From assembly GCF_000026145.1 (NCBI RefSeq), contig NC_009445.1, forward strand, positions 496,001 through 560,000: 64,000 bases of DNA. Direction: 5' to 3'. Under the pieces are notes generated by a model that was not told the DNA's origin, ran no database searches, and saw only the letters and a list, made by a program, of their open reading frames with translations. The DNA comes from Bradyrhizobium sp. ORS 278. Lineage in GTDB: Bacteria > Pseudomonadota > Alphaproteobacteria > Rhizobiales > Xanthobacteraceae. The position numbers and the translations under genes are program-made. This document shows positions 25,302 through 34,679 of this stretch, piece by piece (position 1 is the first letter of the stretch; each line of letters opens with the position of its first letter).

Positions 25302-25913
25302 CTACTTCGGCGCGCGCTTCGCCAGGATGCGCTGCAGGGTGCGGCGGTGCATGTTGAGGCGGCGCGCGGTCTCGGAGACGTTGCGGTTGCACATCTCGTA
25401 GATGCGCTGGATGTGTTCCCAGCGGACGCGGTCGGCCGACATCGGGTTTGCTGGCAGCTCCGACTTCTCGCTGGTGGTCGACAGCAGCGCCGCGACGACG
25501 TCGTCGGCATCGGCCGGCTTCGCGAGGTAGTCGACGGCGCCCATCTTCACCGCGGTGACCGCCGTGGCGATGTTGCCGTAGCCGGTCAGCACGATGGCGC
25601 GCGCCTCGGGCCGCTTGCGCTTCAGCGCGGACACGACGTCGAGGCCGTTGCCGTCGCCGAGACGCAGGTCGACCACGGCAAAGGCCGGCGCCGATTTTCC
25701 GATCTGCGAGATGCCTTCCGCGACGCTCTCGCAGGAGGTGACGGTGAAGCCGCGAGTCTCCATCGCCCGTGACAGCCGCTCCAGGAACGGCTTGTCGTCC
25801 TCGACGATCAGCAGAGAGCGGTCCGGGTGGTTCGTCAGTTCGGCGATGGCGCCCACGGTCATATCCTTAGCAAGAAGGCTCGATGTTGCGAGACGATCTG
25901 TCATGGGTGTCAT
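25302..25913 (-). CDS. regR: Redox response regulator of the RegR/ActR/PrrA family
   Basis: 203 residues. The receiver has the acidic pair Asp39/Asp40, phosphoacceptor Asp82, Thr110 and Lys132. A proline-containing linker leads to a Fis-type helix-turn-helix at the C-terminus (NRNVSETARRLNMHRRTLQR). This is the almost invariant RegA/PrrA/ActR DNA-binding helix. With the RegS-like kinase upstream it would control genes for low-oxygen life, nitrogen fixation and respiration in relatives. A later in-frame ATG (at 25862) also gives a plausible start. I kept the longer reading but am unsure. Confidence 0.92.
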   Translation of the reverse strand: MTPMTDRLATSSLLAKDMTVGAIAELTNHPDRSLLIVEDDKPFLERLSRAMETRGFTVTSCESVAEGISQIGKSAPAFAVVDLRLGDGNGLDVVSALKRKRPEARAIVLTGYGNIATAVTAVKMGAVDYLAKPADADDVVAALLSTTSEKSELPANPMSADRVRWEHIQRIYEMCNRNVSETARRLNMHRRTLQRILAKRAPK

Positions 25914-26018
25914 ATGGCGCCTGCATGGCTCGCTGCCAAGATCACGGGATGCCGCAGTCTGCGGCGTGACGCCGCGCCGGTGCCGTCCGTCTCTGTATAC
26001 CAGTGGCGCGCGGCATGA

Positions 26019-27380
26019 TCATTCCGGCTGGTCGTCCTCGCCATCCTCGACGGCCTCGAAACGCCGGCGCGGCCAGACGATCTGGACCACGGCGCCATGA
26101 TCGGGGAAGGTGCGGTTGGTAAACGAGACCTTGGCGCCGGTTCGCTCCAGCAAGGTGCGGGCAATGAACACGCCGAGTCCGAGGCCGCCGCCCTGGTTAC
26201 CGCCCTGGCCATCCTCGCCGCTCCGGCGGCGCGACAGATAGGGCTCGCCGATGCGCTTGAGAATGTCGGGCGCGAAGCCGGGGCCGTCGTCGGAGATCAC
26301 CAGTTCGACCGTGTCGTTGTTCCACCAGGCATTCACCTCGACGGCATTGCGCGCGAAGTCGACCGCGTTCTCCAGGATGTTGCCGACACCATAAAGGATG
26401 GCCGGATTGCGCGAGCCGACCGGCTCCTTGGTGGCGGCCACGGCGACGCGCACCTTGATCTCGACGCCGAAGTCGCGATGCGGCGCCACCGTCTCCTCGA
26501 TCAAGGTCGACAGCTTCATCCGGTCGTACATCGACCCCACCGATGACAGCTGGGTGATCTTGCCGAGAATGTCGCGGCAGCGCTGCGCCTGCTCGCGCAG
26601 TGTCTTGATGTCGGACGTCACGTGGCTGTTGTCCTGCAGCGCGCGCTCCAATTCACGCGAGATCAGCACGATGGTGGCGAGCGGCGTGCCGAGCTCGTGC
26701 GCGGCCGCCGCCGCGAGGCCGTCGAGCTGGGTGAGATGCTGCTCGCGCGCCAGCACCAGCTCGGTGGCGGCCAGCGCGTTCGACAGCTTGCGCGCCTCCT
26801 CGGTGACCTGGAAGGCGTAGAGGCTGGTGACGCCGATCGCCAGCGCGATCGAAAGCCAGACGCCGAACAGATAGATCGGCGGAAAGATCAGCGGCTCCTC
26901 GCCCTCCCAGGGCAGCGGCAGGTGCATGAAGAACAGCGCGGTCGCACAGGCCACGGCCAGCAATCCCAGCATGATCGTCAGCCGCACGGGCAGGGCGGTG
27001 GCGGCGATCAGCACCGGCGCCAGGAACATGTAGGAGAACGGGTTCTCGAGGCCGCCGGTGAGATAGAGCAGCACCGTCAGCTCGATGATGTTGAGCGCGA
27101 GCAGCCCGCCGGCATGCGCCGGCTCCAACAGCTGCATCGGGTTGAAGGCGATCTGCAGGCCGAGATTAAGCAGCGCCGACACGCTGATGACGGCCAGGCA
27201 TGGCACGACCGGGAGATCGAACTCCAATCCCTGCACGACGATGAAGATCGCGCTCAATTGACCGAGCGCCGCCAGCCAGCGCAGCCGCAGGATGGTGTCG
27301 AGCCGGACGCGCTGGCGCGGATGGCGATAATCCGTGTCGGGCGTATCGATGATCAGGGCATCGGTCATGGCTTCGGTCAT
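26019..27380 (-). CDS. regS: Redox sensor histidine kinase of the RegS/RegB/ActS family
   Basis: 453 residues. Six membrane helices span about residues 30-190. The quinone-related motif GGLENPF is at 109-115, the H-box AAAAHELGTPLATI contains phosphoacceptor His228, and Cys268 in QRCRDILGKI matches the redox-active cysteine of RegB. N and G boxes (NILENAVDFA, DDGPGFAP, GLGLGVFIA) follow. All features that define the RegB subfamily are intact. It lies 105 bases upstream of regR on the same strand, so the two probably form an operon. It is divergent from an ABC exporter. Confidence 0.93.
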   Translation of the reverse strand: MTEAMTDALIIDTPDTDYRHPRQRVRLDTILRLRWLAALGQLSAIFIVVQGLEFDLPVVPCLAVISVSALLNLGLQIAFNPMQLLEPAHAGGLLALNIIELTVLLYLTGGLENPFSYMFLAPVLIAATALPVRLTIMLGLLAVACATALFFMHLPLPWEGEEPLIFPPIYLFGVWLSIALAIGVTSLYAFQVTEEARKLSNALAATELVLAREQHLTQLDGLAAAAAHELGTPLATIVLISRELERALQDNSHVTSDIKTLREQAQRCRDILGKITQLSSVGSMYDRMKLSTLIEETVAPHRDFGVEIKVRVAVAATKEPVGSRNPAILYGVGNILENAVDFARNAVEVNAWWNNDTVELVISDDGPGFAPDILKRIGEPYLSRRRSGEDGQGGNQGGGLGLGVFIARTLLERTGAKVSFTNRTFPDHGAVVQIVWPRRRFEAVEDGEDDQPE

Positions 27381-27479
27381 GGTCGGGAACTTTAAACCCG
27401 CGCGGGCGCGGCGACAAATCGGCCCGGCCGTTGGTGGCCTGTTGCGGTTTGCGGCACAATGCCTCAATGAACCCGGGAC

Positions 27480-28271
27480 ATGACGCAAGATGACGCAGCG
27501 CCGACACCATCGTCGGCTTTCAGTCCGGGCTCGCCTGCGATCGCGGTGTCGCGCCTGACCAAGATCTACAAGACGGCGACGGCCGTCGACGGCATCTCCT
27601 TTTCGATCCGCCGCGGCAGCATCACCGGGCTGCTCGGCGGCAACGGCGCCGGCAAGACCACGACGATCGCGATGATCATGGGGCTGGTGCAGCCGACCTC
27701 CGGCACCGTCGAGGTGCTCGGCCACAAGATGCCAGGGGAGGCTGCCGCCGTGCTCGGGCGAATGAATTTCGAGAGCCCTTATGTGGACATGCCGATGCGG
27801 CTCACGGTGCGGCAGAACCTCACCATCTTCGGCCGGCTCTACGCGGTGGCTCATCTGAAGGAGCGCATTGCCGAGCTCGCCGCGCAGCTCGACCTGACCG
27901 ACTTCATCGATCGCGCCAGCGGCAAGCTGTCGGCCGGACAGAAGACGCGCGTGGCCCTGGCGAAAGCGCTGATCAACGATCCGGAGCTCTTGCTGCTCGA
28001 CGAGCCGACGGCCTCGCTCGATCCCGATACCGCGGACTGGGTCCGCGGCCATCTTGAGCGCTACCGCAAGCGCCGCGGCGCCACCATCCTGCTCGCCTCG
28101 CACAACATGCTCGAGGTCGAGCGTCTGTGCGACCGCGTGATCATCATGAAGCGCGGTCGGATCGCGGACGACGACAGCCCGGCCGCCATCATGGCGCGCT
28201 ACAACCGCTCCACGCTGGAGGAGGTGTTCCTCGACGTCGCCCGCGGTCGCGACCGGGAGGCGGCACAATGA
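27480..28271 (+). CDS. ABC transporter ATP-binding protein (ABC-2 export type)
   Basis: 263 residues. Walker A GGNGAGKTT, signature LSAGQ, Walker B LLLLDEPTASLD and an H-loop ASHNM are present. It begins at the ATG at 27480. Its stop overlaps the start of the permease gene in an ATGA, so the two are coupled. The subfamily resembles CcmA/NodI/daunorubicin-type export ATPases. Substrate is unknown. Confidence 0.92.
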   Translation: MTQDDAAPTPSSAFSPGSPAIAVSRLTKIYKTATAVDGISFSIRRGSITGLLGGNGAGKTTTIAMIMGLVQPTSGTVEVLGHKMPGEAAAVLGRMNFESPYVDMPMRLTVRQNLTIFGRLYAVAHLKERIAELAAQLDLTDFIDRASGKLSAGQKTRVALAKALINDPELLLLDEPTASLDPDTADWVRGHLERYRKRRGATILLASHNMLEVERLCDRVIIMKRGRIADDDSPAAIMARYNRSTLEEVFLDVARGRDREAAQ

Positions 28272-29080
28272 ACGATCTCTCGCTGCGCATCGCCCCGCAC
28301 CGCATCGGCGCAATGGTCCTGCGCTACTGGTATCTCTTGCTGTCGTCCTGGCCGCGGCTGCTGGAGCTGATGTACTGGCCGACCCTTCAGATCATTACCT
28401 GGGGCTTCCTGCAGACCTACATCGCCAGCAATGCCGGGTTCTTCGCCCGCGCCGGCGGCACGCTGATCGGCGCCGTGATCCTGTGGGACATCCTGTTCCG
28501 CGGCCAGCTCGGCTTCTCGATCTCGTTCCTGGAGGAGATGTGGGCGCGCAACATCGGCAACCTGATGATGAGCCCGCTGACGCCGGTCGAATTCCTGCTG
28601 GCGCTGATGACCATGAGCCTGGTCCGCCTGGCCATCGGCATCATCCCGATGACCCTGATCGCGGTGTGGTTCTTCGACTTCAACTTCTACAGCCTTGGCC
28701 TGCCGCTGATTGCCTTCTTCTGCAACCTGATCTTCACCTCATGGGCGGTCGGCATCTTCGTGTCTGGCCTGGTGCTGCGCAACGGGCTCGGTGCCGAGAG
28801 CATCGTGTGGACCCTGATGTTCGCGCTGATGCCGCTCGCCTGCGTGTACTATCCGGTGCAGGTGCTGCCGCACTGGCTGCAGCTGGTCGCCTGGTCGTTG
28901 CCGCCGACCTATGTGTTCGAGGGCATGCGCGCGCTTCTGACCGACCACGTCTTCCGCTCCGATCTGATGCTGACGGCGCTGGGGCTCAATGCCGCCCTGC
29001 TGCTGGCGTCGTTTGCGGCATTCATTGCCCTGTTACGCAGCGCCCGCCGTGCGGGCTCGCTGCTCTCCTCGGGAGAATAA
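28268..29080 (+). CDS. ABC-2 type transporter permease
   Basis: 270 residues with six hydrophobic segments. The ABC-2 membrane fold is supported by the YYPVQVLPHWLQ and PPTYVFEGMRALL motifs seen in the NodJ/DrrB-like group. It works with the ATPase at 27480-28271. The start ATG at 28268 overlaps the ATPase stop. An export role is inferred, and this could be a polysaccharide, lipid or drug exporter. Confidence 0.9.
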   Translation: MNDLSLRIAPHRIGAMVLRYWYLLLSSWPRLLELMYWPTLQIITWGFLQTYIASNAGFFARAGGTLIGAVILWDILFRGQLGFSISFLEEMWARNIGNLMMSPLTPVEFLLALMTMSLVRLAIGIIPMTLIAVWFFDFNFYSLGLPLIAFFCNLIFTSWAVGIFVSGLVLRNGLGAESIVWTLMFALMPLACVYYPVQVLPHWLQLVAWSLPPTYVFEGMRALLTDHVFRSDLMLTALGLNAALLLASFAAFIALLRSARRAGSLLSSGE

Positions 29081-29177
29081 TTGCGTTTTCCCGTGGATTT
29101 TCGGGCTCATTTCACTGCTTTCAGGCACCAACTCGCAACCCAGCGCATTGACGCTTAATTACGCATTCGGCAGTATG

Positions 29178-29188
29178 CTGCGTTGCAG
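29178..29188 (+). promoter_or_regulatory. Candidate PhaR binding site upstream of phaZ
   Basis: CTGCGTTGCAG fits the published PhaR recognition pattern CTGC-N3-4-GCAG known from Paracoccus and Rhodobacter. It ends 16 bases before the phaZ start codon, where binding would block transcription or translation. Confidence 0.5.
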
Positions 29189-29204
29189 AGAGGGTTGAAC
29201 GAGA

Positions 29205-30533
29205 ATGCCGATAGGTGAGTTTGGCGGTGCACCGCCCCTGGCGTCGGAAGGCAGTCCGGTCCTGACGACGCCGATGTACTGGATGTACGAAATGGCGCAT
29301 GCCTCGCTCAATCCGGCGCGCGCTGTCACCGATGCCACCAAGATCCTGTTTCAGAACCCGCTCAATCCCTGGGCGCACACCGAGATGGGCAAGTCGATCG
29401 CAGCGGCCTGCGAGCTGTTCGAGCGCACCACGCGCCGCTACGGCAAGCCCGAATGGGGACTCGACGAGACCGAGGTGAACGGCATCAGAACCGCGGTCGA
29501 GGTCCGCTCGATCTGGGAAAAGCCGTTCTGCCGCCTGCTCTATTTCGACCGCAAGCTGACCCGTCCGCTCCGCGCACCGCAGCCGCGGCTGCTGATCGTG
29601 GCGCCGATGTCCGGCCATTATGCCACCCTGCTGCGTGGCACGGTCGAGGCGTTCCTGCCGACGCATGAGGTCTACATCACCGACTGGTCGGACGCGCGCA
29701 TGGTGCCGCTGGCCGAAGGTCGCTTCGATCTCGACGACTACATCGATTACGTCATCGAGATGCTGCGCTTCCTCGGCACCAACATGCACGTCATGGCGGT
29801 GTGCCAGCCGGCGGTGCCGGTGCTGGCCGCGGTGTCCGTCATGGAGGCCGAGCGCGATCCATTCGCACCGATCTCGATGACGCTGATGGGTGGGCCGATC
29901 GACACGCGTCGCAATCCGACCGGCGTGAACAATCTCGCCCAGGAGCGCGGCATCGACTGGTTCCGCAACCACGTCATCACCAAGGTGCCGTTCCCGCATC
30001 CCGGCGTGATGCGCGACGTCTATCCGGGCTTCCTGCAGCTGAACGGGTTCATCAGCATGAACCTGGACCGGCACGTCGACGCCCACAAGGCGCTGTTCGC
30101 CAACCTGGTGAAGGGCGACGGCGACCAAGTAGACAAGCATCGCGACTTCTACGACGAGTATCTCGCCGTGATGGACCTGGCTGCGGAATATTATTTGCAG
30201 ACAGTGGAGACGGTGTTCATCCGCCACGCGCTGCCGAAGGGCGAGATGACCCATCGCGGGGTGCTGGTCGATCCGTCGAAGGTCACGCGTGTGGCGCTGA
30301 TGACGGTCGAAGGCGAGAAGGACGACATCTCCGGTCTTGGTCAGACCGAAGCGACGCATGGTCTGTGCTCGTCGATCCCGGATCATCGCCGGGTTCACTA
30401 CGTACAGCCCGGTGTCGGACATTACGGCGTGTTCAACGGCTCGCGATTCAAGTCGGAGATCGTGCCACGCATCAACGACTTCATGCTGTCGGCGGCCGAT
30501 CCGAAGTCGCTGCTCGCGATTGCTGCTGAATAG
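29205..30533 (+). CDS. phaZ: Intracellular polyhydroxyalkanoate depolymerase
   Basis: 442 residues, the size and sequence pattern of intracellular PhaZ (PhaZ1 type), which mobilises native PHB granules. The nucleophile is a cysteine: Cys200 in AVCQPAVP, matching the catalytic cysteine of Ralstonia PhaZ1. The C-terminal histidine is in GVGHYGVFNG. The N-terminus MYEMAHASLNP is characteristic. No signal peptide. Start ATG at 29205 with GAGAGGG about 11 bases upstream. A PhaR-like box and a strong hairpin terminator flank the gene, suggesting a single-gene unit. Confidence 0.93.
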   Translation: MPIGEFGGAPPLASEGSPVLTTPMYWMYEMAHASLNPARAVTDATKILFQNPLNPWAHTEMGKSIAAACELFERTTRRYGKPEWGLDETEVNGIRTAVEVRSIWEKPFCRLLYFDRKLTRPLRAPQPRLLIVAPMSGHYATLLRGTVEAFLPTHEVYITDWSDARMVPLAEGRFDLDDYIDYVIEMLRFLGTNMHVMAVCQPAVPVLAAVSVMEAERDPFAPISMTLMGGPIDTRRNPTGVNNLAQERGIDWFRNHVITKVPFPHPGVMRDVYPGFLQLNGFISMNLDRHVDAHKALFANLVKGDGDQVDKHRDFYDEYLAVMDLAAEYYLQTVETVFIRHALPKGEMTHRGVLVDPSKVTRVALMTVEGEKDDISGLGQTEATHGLCSSIPDHRRVHYVQPGVGHYGVFNGSRFKSEIVPRINDFMLSAADPKSLLAIAAE

Positions 30534-30549
30534 CGTCGAGGGCGAGGTT

Positions 30550-30573
30550 TCGCGCAGTCGAATCCGACTGCGC
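30550..30573 (+). terminator. Hairpin downstream of phaZ
   Basis: CGCGCAGTCG and CGACTGCGCG form a perfect 10-bp stem with a four-base loop, followed by TTAACTCTTT. It begins 17 bases after the phaZ stop. The U-tract is weak. Confidence 0.65.
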
Positions 30574-30634
30574 GTTAACTCTTTGAAGAGGCTTCGAAAA
30601 CCTGAATTTTGGGGCGGCTCAAGCAGTGAATGTG

Positions 30635-30655
30635 GCGTCGCTTCTTGAGCGACGC
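30635..30655 (+). terminator. Second hairpin in the phaZ-metallopeptidase gap
   Basis: GCGTCGCT and AGCGACGC form a perfect 8-bp stem with a five-base loop, followed by TTCTG. It could be a backup terminator. Confidence 0.4.
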
Positions 30656-30825
30656 TTCTGAATCTGAATCCAGTCCTTCAGAGGGTGCGGAGGCCCAAAC
30701 TCTGGGGTGCGGAACCCGCCGAGCCCCTGTATGTTGGGCAAATGATTTGTTTTTGCGCCGAGCGCTTTCCCTGGCGGCGGATATGGCAAAATCCGGGCGA
30801 GTTCTTACCCCCCGGACTGACAGAA

Positions 30826-31581
30826 ATGGCCACTCGCGCGCTACTCTATCGGCGGCCCGCCGAACCCTCGCGTCTTCTCGTCAAGCATGGCTCGCAAATC
30901 TACTCGATCAGATTGCGACGTCACCGTCGTGCGCGACGTTATACCCTGAGAATTCATCCGTCGGATCGCGAGGCGATCCTCACGATGCCGCCGCGCGGCA
31001 CCATCATCGAGGCCAAAGACTTCGCGCAGCGTCATGGCGCGTGGATTGCAGCCCGTCTCGGCCGTCTGCCGAAGGCCGCGCCGTTCCTGCCCGGCACCTT
31101 GGTGCCGTTGCGCGGCGTGCCGCACAAGATCGTGCACCGCGCCGGCGAGCGCGGCACGGTGTGGACCGAGACGCGCGACAGCGGCGAGAAGATCCTGTGC
31201 GTGGCCGGCGGCATCGAGCACACCGAGCGCCGCGTGCTCGACTTCCTCAAGCGCGAGGCGCGCCGTGACCTGCAGAAGGCGGCCGATGCCTATGCCGACC
31301 AGCTCGGCGTCAAGGTGAAACGGCTGTCGATCCGCGATCAGTCGAGCCGCTGGGGCTCCTGCACCTCGGCCGGCTCGCTGTCGTTCTCGTGGCGCCTGAT
31401 CCTCGCGCCGCCCTTCGTGCTCGACTATCTCGCCGCGCATGAGGTGGCGCATCTCATCGAGATGAACCACTCGCCGCGGTTCTGGAAGGTGTGCGGCAAG
31501 ATCTGCGGCTCGGTCGAGCGCGCCAAGAAGTGGCTCGACACTTGCGGCAACGACCTGCACCGCTACGGCGTCGAGGACTGA
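30826..31581 (+). CDS. YgjP-like metallopeptidase (DUF45, SprT-related)
   Basis: 251 residues from the ATG at 30826. The zinc motif HEVAH is followed by a third histidine in EMNHSPRFW, the pattern of the YgjP/WLM-like family. The QSSRWGSCTSAGSLSFSWRL stretch is diagnostic. In relatives this family is often near restriction genes or is a housekeeping peptidase of unknown role. The ATG at 30685 would add 47 residues of no recognisable domain. A perfect hairpin terminator follows at 31625. Confidence 0.87.
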   Translation: MATRALLYRRPAEPSRLLVKHGSQIYSIRLRRHRRARRYTLRIHPSDREAILTMPPRGTIIEAKDFAQRHGAWIAARLGRLPKAAPFLPGTLVPLRGVPHKIVHRAGERGTVWTETRDSGEKILCVAGGIEHTERRVLDFLKREARRDLQKAADAYADQLGVKVKRLSIRDQSSRWGSCTSAGSLSFSWRLILAPPFVLDYLAAHEVAHLIEMNHSPRFWKVCGKICGSVERAKKWLDTCGNDLHRYGVED

Positions 31582-31624
31582 CGCGACCGCGCGGCGAAGT
31601 TTACGATCGGCGATTGAACTGACG

Positions 31625-31652
31625 ATGGCCTGCACCACCCGGTGCAGGCCAT
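31625..31652 (+). terminator. Strong hairpin after the metallopeptidase gene
   Basis: ATGGCCTGCACC and GGTGCAGGCCAT make a perfect 12-bp stem with loop ACCC, followed by TGCCGTTT. It starts 44 bases after the stop at 31581. Confidence 0.75.
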
Positions 31653-31900
31653 TGCCGTTTCACGGTTCCATGCGCGGCCAAAATGCCGCGCGGAGCTATC
31701 GAAATCTTAAGCCTCCTCCACCGCAACCGGAGGATATCGCTTGATTCATCCGCGCCTTAACGCCGCTGTAACGACGATCTCGCAGATTCGATCTTGCCCA
31801 ACCCATCAAGGTGACGTCCCAGCAGCAGCCGGGTCGTTCGCTGCAACCCCAGCGCTGACCGTTTCGCTCGAAACGCCCGGCGCGCGTTTTGAATCGAACG
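31653..31900. other. Leader of the third GGDEF-EAL gene
   Basis: Promoter region of the downstream gene. No repeat-family member or clear operator is visible. Confidence 0.4.
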
Positions 31901-34573
31901 ATGCTTGCAAGCGAGTTTCAAACGGCCGCGCCTGCGCCCCTGCTCTCGGCCGCGCTCGATCGTACCTCGGAGGCGGTTGTCTTTCTCGACGGACACGGCC
32001 GCGTCCATCACGCCAACAAGGCCGCCGCCGAGCTGCTGGGGCGTGACCCCGCGAGCCTCGCCGGTGCCGATCTCATCGATCTGGGCCTGCCAGCGGACGT
32101 CATGCCGGCGAGGTCAACCGACGAGACGGCGGAGGATGACGCAGCCGACGGCAGGCCCGCGCGCGCTCAGCCCGATCTCGCCTGCGAGCTGACGATCCGC
32201 AAGGGGGACGGCTCCCGCTGCCGCGTTCATCTGACGCGCTGCGACCTTCCCGCCGGCCTCACGCCGGTGCGCGCGCTGCTCTTGCTGCGCGACATCACCA
32301 CCGAGGTGCAGCTGCGCGAGCGCAACGCGCTGATGACGTCGGTGGCCGACCGCAGCAATCGCGGCGTCGTGGTCGCCGATCACGAGCTGAAGATCCTCTA
32401 CACCAACGCCGCCTTCACCAGCATCTTCGGCTTCACTGCGGAAGAGGCGCAGGGCCAGCAGGTGGAAAAGCTGCTGGTCGGCCCTTGTACCGATCCTGCG
32501 ATGGTCGAACGCCTGAAGCAATGCATCATCGATGATCAGGGGGTCGAGGAGGACCTGCTGATCTATGACAAGGACGGCCACGAGATCTGGACCACCGCCC
32601 ACGTCAAGGCGCACCGGAACCGCCAAGGCAAGGTCAAATACCTGGTCGGCCTGCTCAGCGACATCAGGGAGACCAAGCAGCTGCGCTCGCTGCAGCAGCT
32701 GATCATGTCGTCCCTGGCATCGGATGTGGCGATCACCACGATCGCCGATCAGCTGTGCCGCCGGGTCGAGCAGCTGGCGCCGGACGTGGTCTGCTCGCTG
32801 CTGCACGTCGATTCCGAAGGCAAGGTTCATCCGCTCGGCGGCCCCAGCCTGCCGACGGCCTATTCCGAAAGCCTCGATGGCGTTGCGATCGGGCCGGATG
32901 TCGGCTCCTGCGGTACCGCGGCCTATCTCTGCGAGCCGGTGCTGGCGCGCGACATCGACAATGATCCGCGCTGGCAGCCCTACAAGGCCGGGCCGCTCGA
33001 TGCTGGCCTGCGCGCCTGCTGGTCGACCCCGATCAAGGGCAAGGACGGCCGCGTCATCGGCACCTTCGCCTTCTATTTCCGGGAATGCCGCGGCCCCAGC
33101 CCCTGGCACGAGCAGATCGTGGCGGCCTGCGTTCAGCTCGGCTCGCTCGCGATCGAGCGCCAGGAGGTCCGCTCGACGATCTCCCAGGTCGCCTATCACG
33201 ACATGCTGACGGGCCTTCCGAACCGCGCCCGCATCCCGTCGATGATCGCCGAGGCGATCAAGGCCTGCCCGGAAGGAAGCCATCTCGCGGTCGCCTTCCT
33301 CGACGCCGACAATTTCAAGGATGTCAACGATACGCTGGGCCATGCCGCCGGCGACGAGTTCCTGGTCGCCTTCGCCAACCGGCTGCGGGCGCAGATCCGT
33401 CCCGGCGACATGCTGGGCCGGCTCGGCGGCGACGAGTTCGTGATCGTGCTGCAGAACCGCGGTGCGCTCGAGGCCTCGCTGGCGGCCGCGCGGATCACCG
33501 CCGCGCTGGCGATGCCGCTGACGATCGGCAAGCGCCAGGTGCCGATGTCCGCCAGCATGGGGCTCAGCCTCTATCCTGACAACGCGACGGATATCGAGAC
33601 GCTGATCAAGCAGGCCGACGGGGCGATGTACAAGGCCAAGCGGGCCGGGCGCGCCACCTACCGCTTCTTCAGCGCCGACATCGACAAGCTCGCCGAGGAA
33701 CGGCTGATGCATTCGACCGCGCTGCGCGAGGCGATCGCCAGCGAGGCGCTGACCTTGCATTACCAGCCGCAGATCTGCACCCGGAACGGCGCCATCCACG
33801 GCGTCGAGGCGCTGGCGCGCTGGCATGATCCCGTGCTCGGCGAGGTCTCGCCCGCCAAGTTCATCCCGCTGGCGGAGGAATGCGGCCTCATCGAGCAGAT
33901 CGGCGTGTGGTCGATCAAGACGGCGTGCCAGCAGATGGCGTCGTGGCGCCGCGCGGGTCTCGATATTCCCTGCATGTCGGTCAACCTGTCGCCGATCAAC
34001 TTCCAGAACGTCAACCTCGCGGCCGTCGTGGCCCAGATCCTCGCCGCCAACGACCTGCCGGCGAATATGCTGATGCTGGAGATCACCGAGGGCGTGATCC
34101 TGAACGAGCGCGCCACCGTGATCGCGACCATGAGCGAGCTGCGCAACATGGGCGTCGGCCTGTCGCTGGACGATTTCGGCACCGGCTATTCCAGCCTCAG
34201 CCGGCTGGCGCAGCTGCCGATCCACGAGCTCAAGATCGATCGCAGCTTCATGCGCGATTTCGAAAACGGCCAGGGCACGCGGGCGATCGTGACCGCGGTG
34301 GTCCGGGTCGGCCAGAGCCTCGATGTGAAGGTGGTGGCCGAGGGTGTCGAGACCGAGGGACAGCGCAAGCTGCTCGCCGAGCTCGGCTGCGACGCGATGC
34401 AGGGCTTCCTGTTCGCGCGCCCGATGGCCGCGAGCGCGTTCAGCCGCTGGCTGCTGGACTACAGCGCGCATCGGGCGAGCCTGATGCTGCGTCAGGTCGG
34501 GCGGGCGCTGGCGCAGGCGGCGGGTCCGGCTGCCGCCGGGACGACGACGCGGCCGGCTGCGGCGGCGGGCTGA
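31901..34573 (+). CDS. PAS-PAS-GAF-GGDEF-EAL protein
   Basis: 890 residues, soluble. Order: PAS (about 10-135), PAS (about 150-265, YTNAAFTSIFGFTAEEAQGQ), a GAF domain (about 275-425), GGDEF with an intact GGDEF at 509-513 and EAL with EAL at 636-638. All EAL metal and catalytic signatures (YQPQI, SVNLSP, EITEGV, DDFGTGYSS, KIDR, AEGVET) are kept. The architecture is like E. coli DosP and its relatives, but I cannot see a heme-ligand signature with certainty. Either activity is possible. I use the ATG at 31901. A TTG at 31889 would add four residues. An alanine-rich tail of about 25 residues follows. Confidence 0.9.
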   Translation: MLASEFQTAAPAPLLSAALDRTSEAVVFLDGHGRVHHANKAAAELLGRDPASLAGADLIDLGLPADVMPARSTDETAEDDAADGRPARAQPDLACELTIRKGDGSRCRVHLTRCDLPAGLTPVRALLLLRDITTEVQLRERNALMTSVADRSNRGVVVADHELKILYTNAAFTSIFGFTAEEAQGQQVEKLLVGPCTDPAMVERLKQCIIDDQGVEEDLLIYDKDGHEIWTTAHVKAHRNRQGKVKYLVGLLSDIRETKQLRSLQQLIMSSLASDVAITTIADQLCRRVEQLAPDVVCSLLHVDSEGKVHPLGGPSLPTAYSESLDGVAIGPDVGSCGTAAYLCEPVLARDIDNDPRWQPYKAGPLDAGLRACWSTPIKGKDGRVIGTFAFYFRECRGPSPWHEQIVAACVQLGSLAIERQEVRSTISQVAYHDMLTGLPNRARIPSMIAEAIKACPEGSHLAVAFLDADNFKDVNDTLGHAAGDEFLVAFANRLRAQIRPGDMLGRLGGDEFVIVLQNRGALEASLAAARITAALAMPLTIGKRQVPMSASMGLSLYPDNATDIETLIKQADGAMYKAKRAGRATYRFFSADIDKLAEERLMHSTALREAIASEALTLHYQPQICTRNGAIHGVEALARWHDPVLGEVSPAKFIPLAEECGLIEQIGVWSIKTACQQMASWRRAGLDIPCMSVNLSPINFQNVNLAAVVAQILAANDLPANMLMLEITEGVILNERATVIATMSELRNMGVGLSLDDFGTGYSSLSRLAQLPIHELKIDRSFMRDFENGQGTRAIVTAVVRVGQSLDVKVVAEGVETEGQRKLLAELGCDAMQGFLFARPMAASAFSRWLLDYSAHRASLMLRQVGRALAQAAGPAAAGTTTRPAAAAG

Positions 34574-34679
34574 CCGGCGGGGCCTCGTTTTCCCCAAGGA
34601 CGCGCGACGCGCGTCAGCGCGTTGGCGATTGAACCCGGACTGACGGGGGTGGTGGATGCGAACGCGTCGCCGATCCGGC

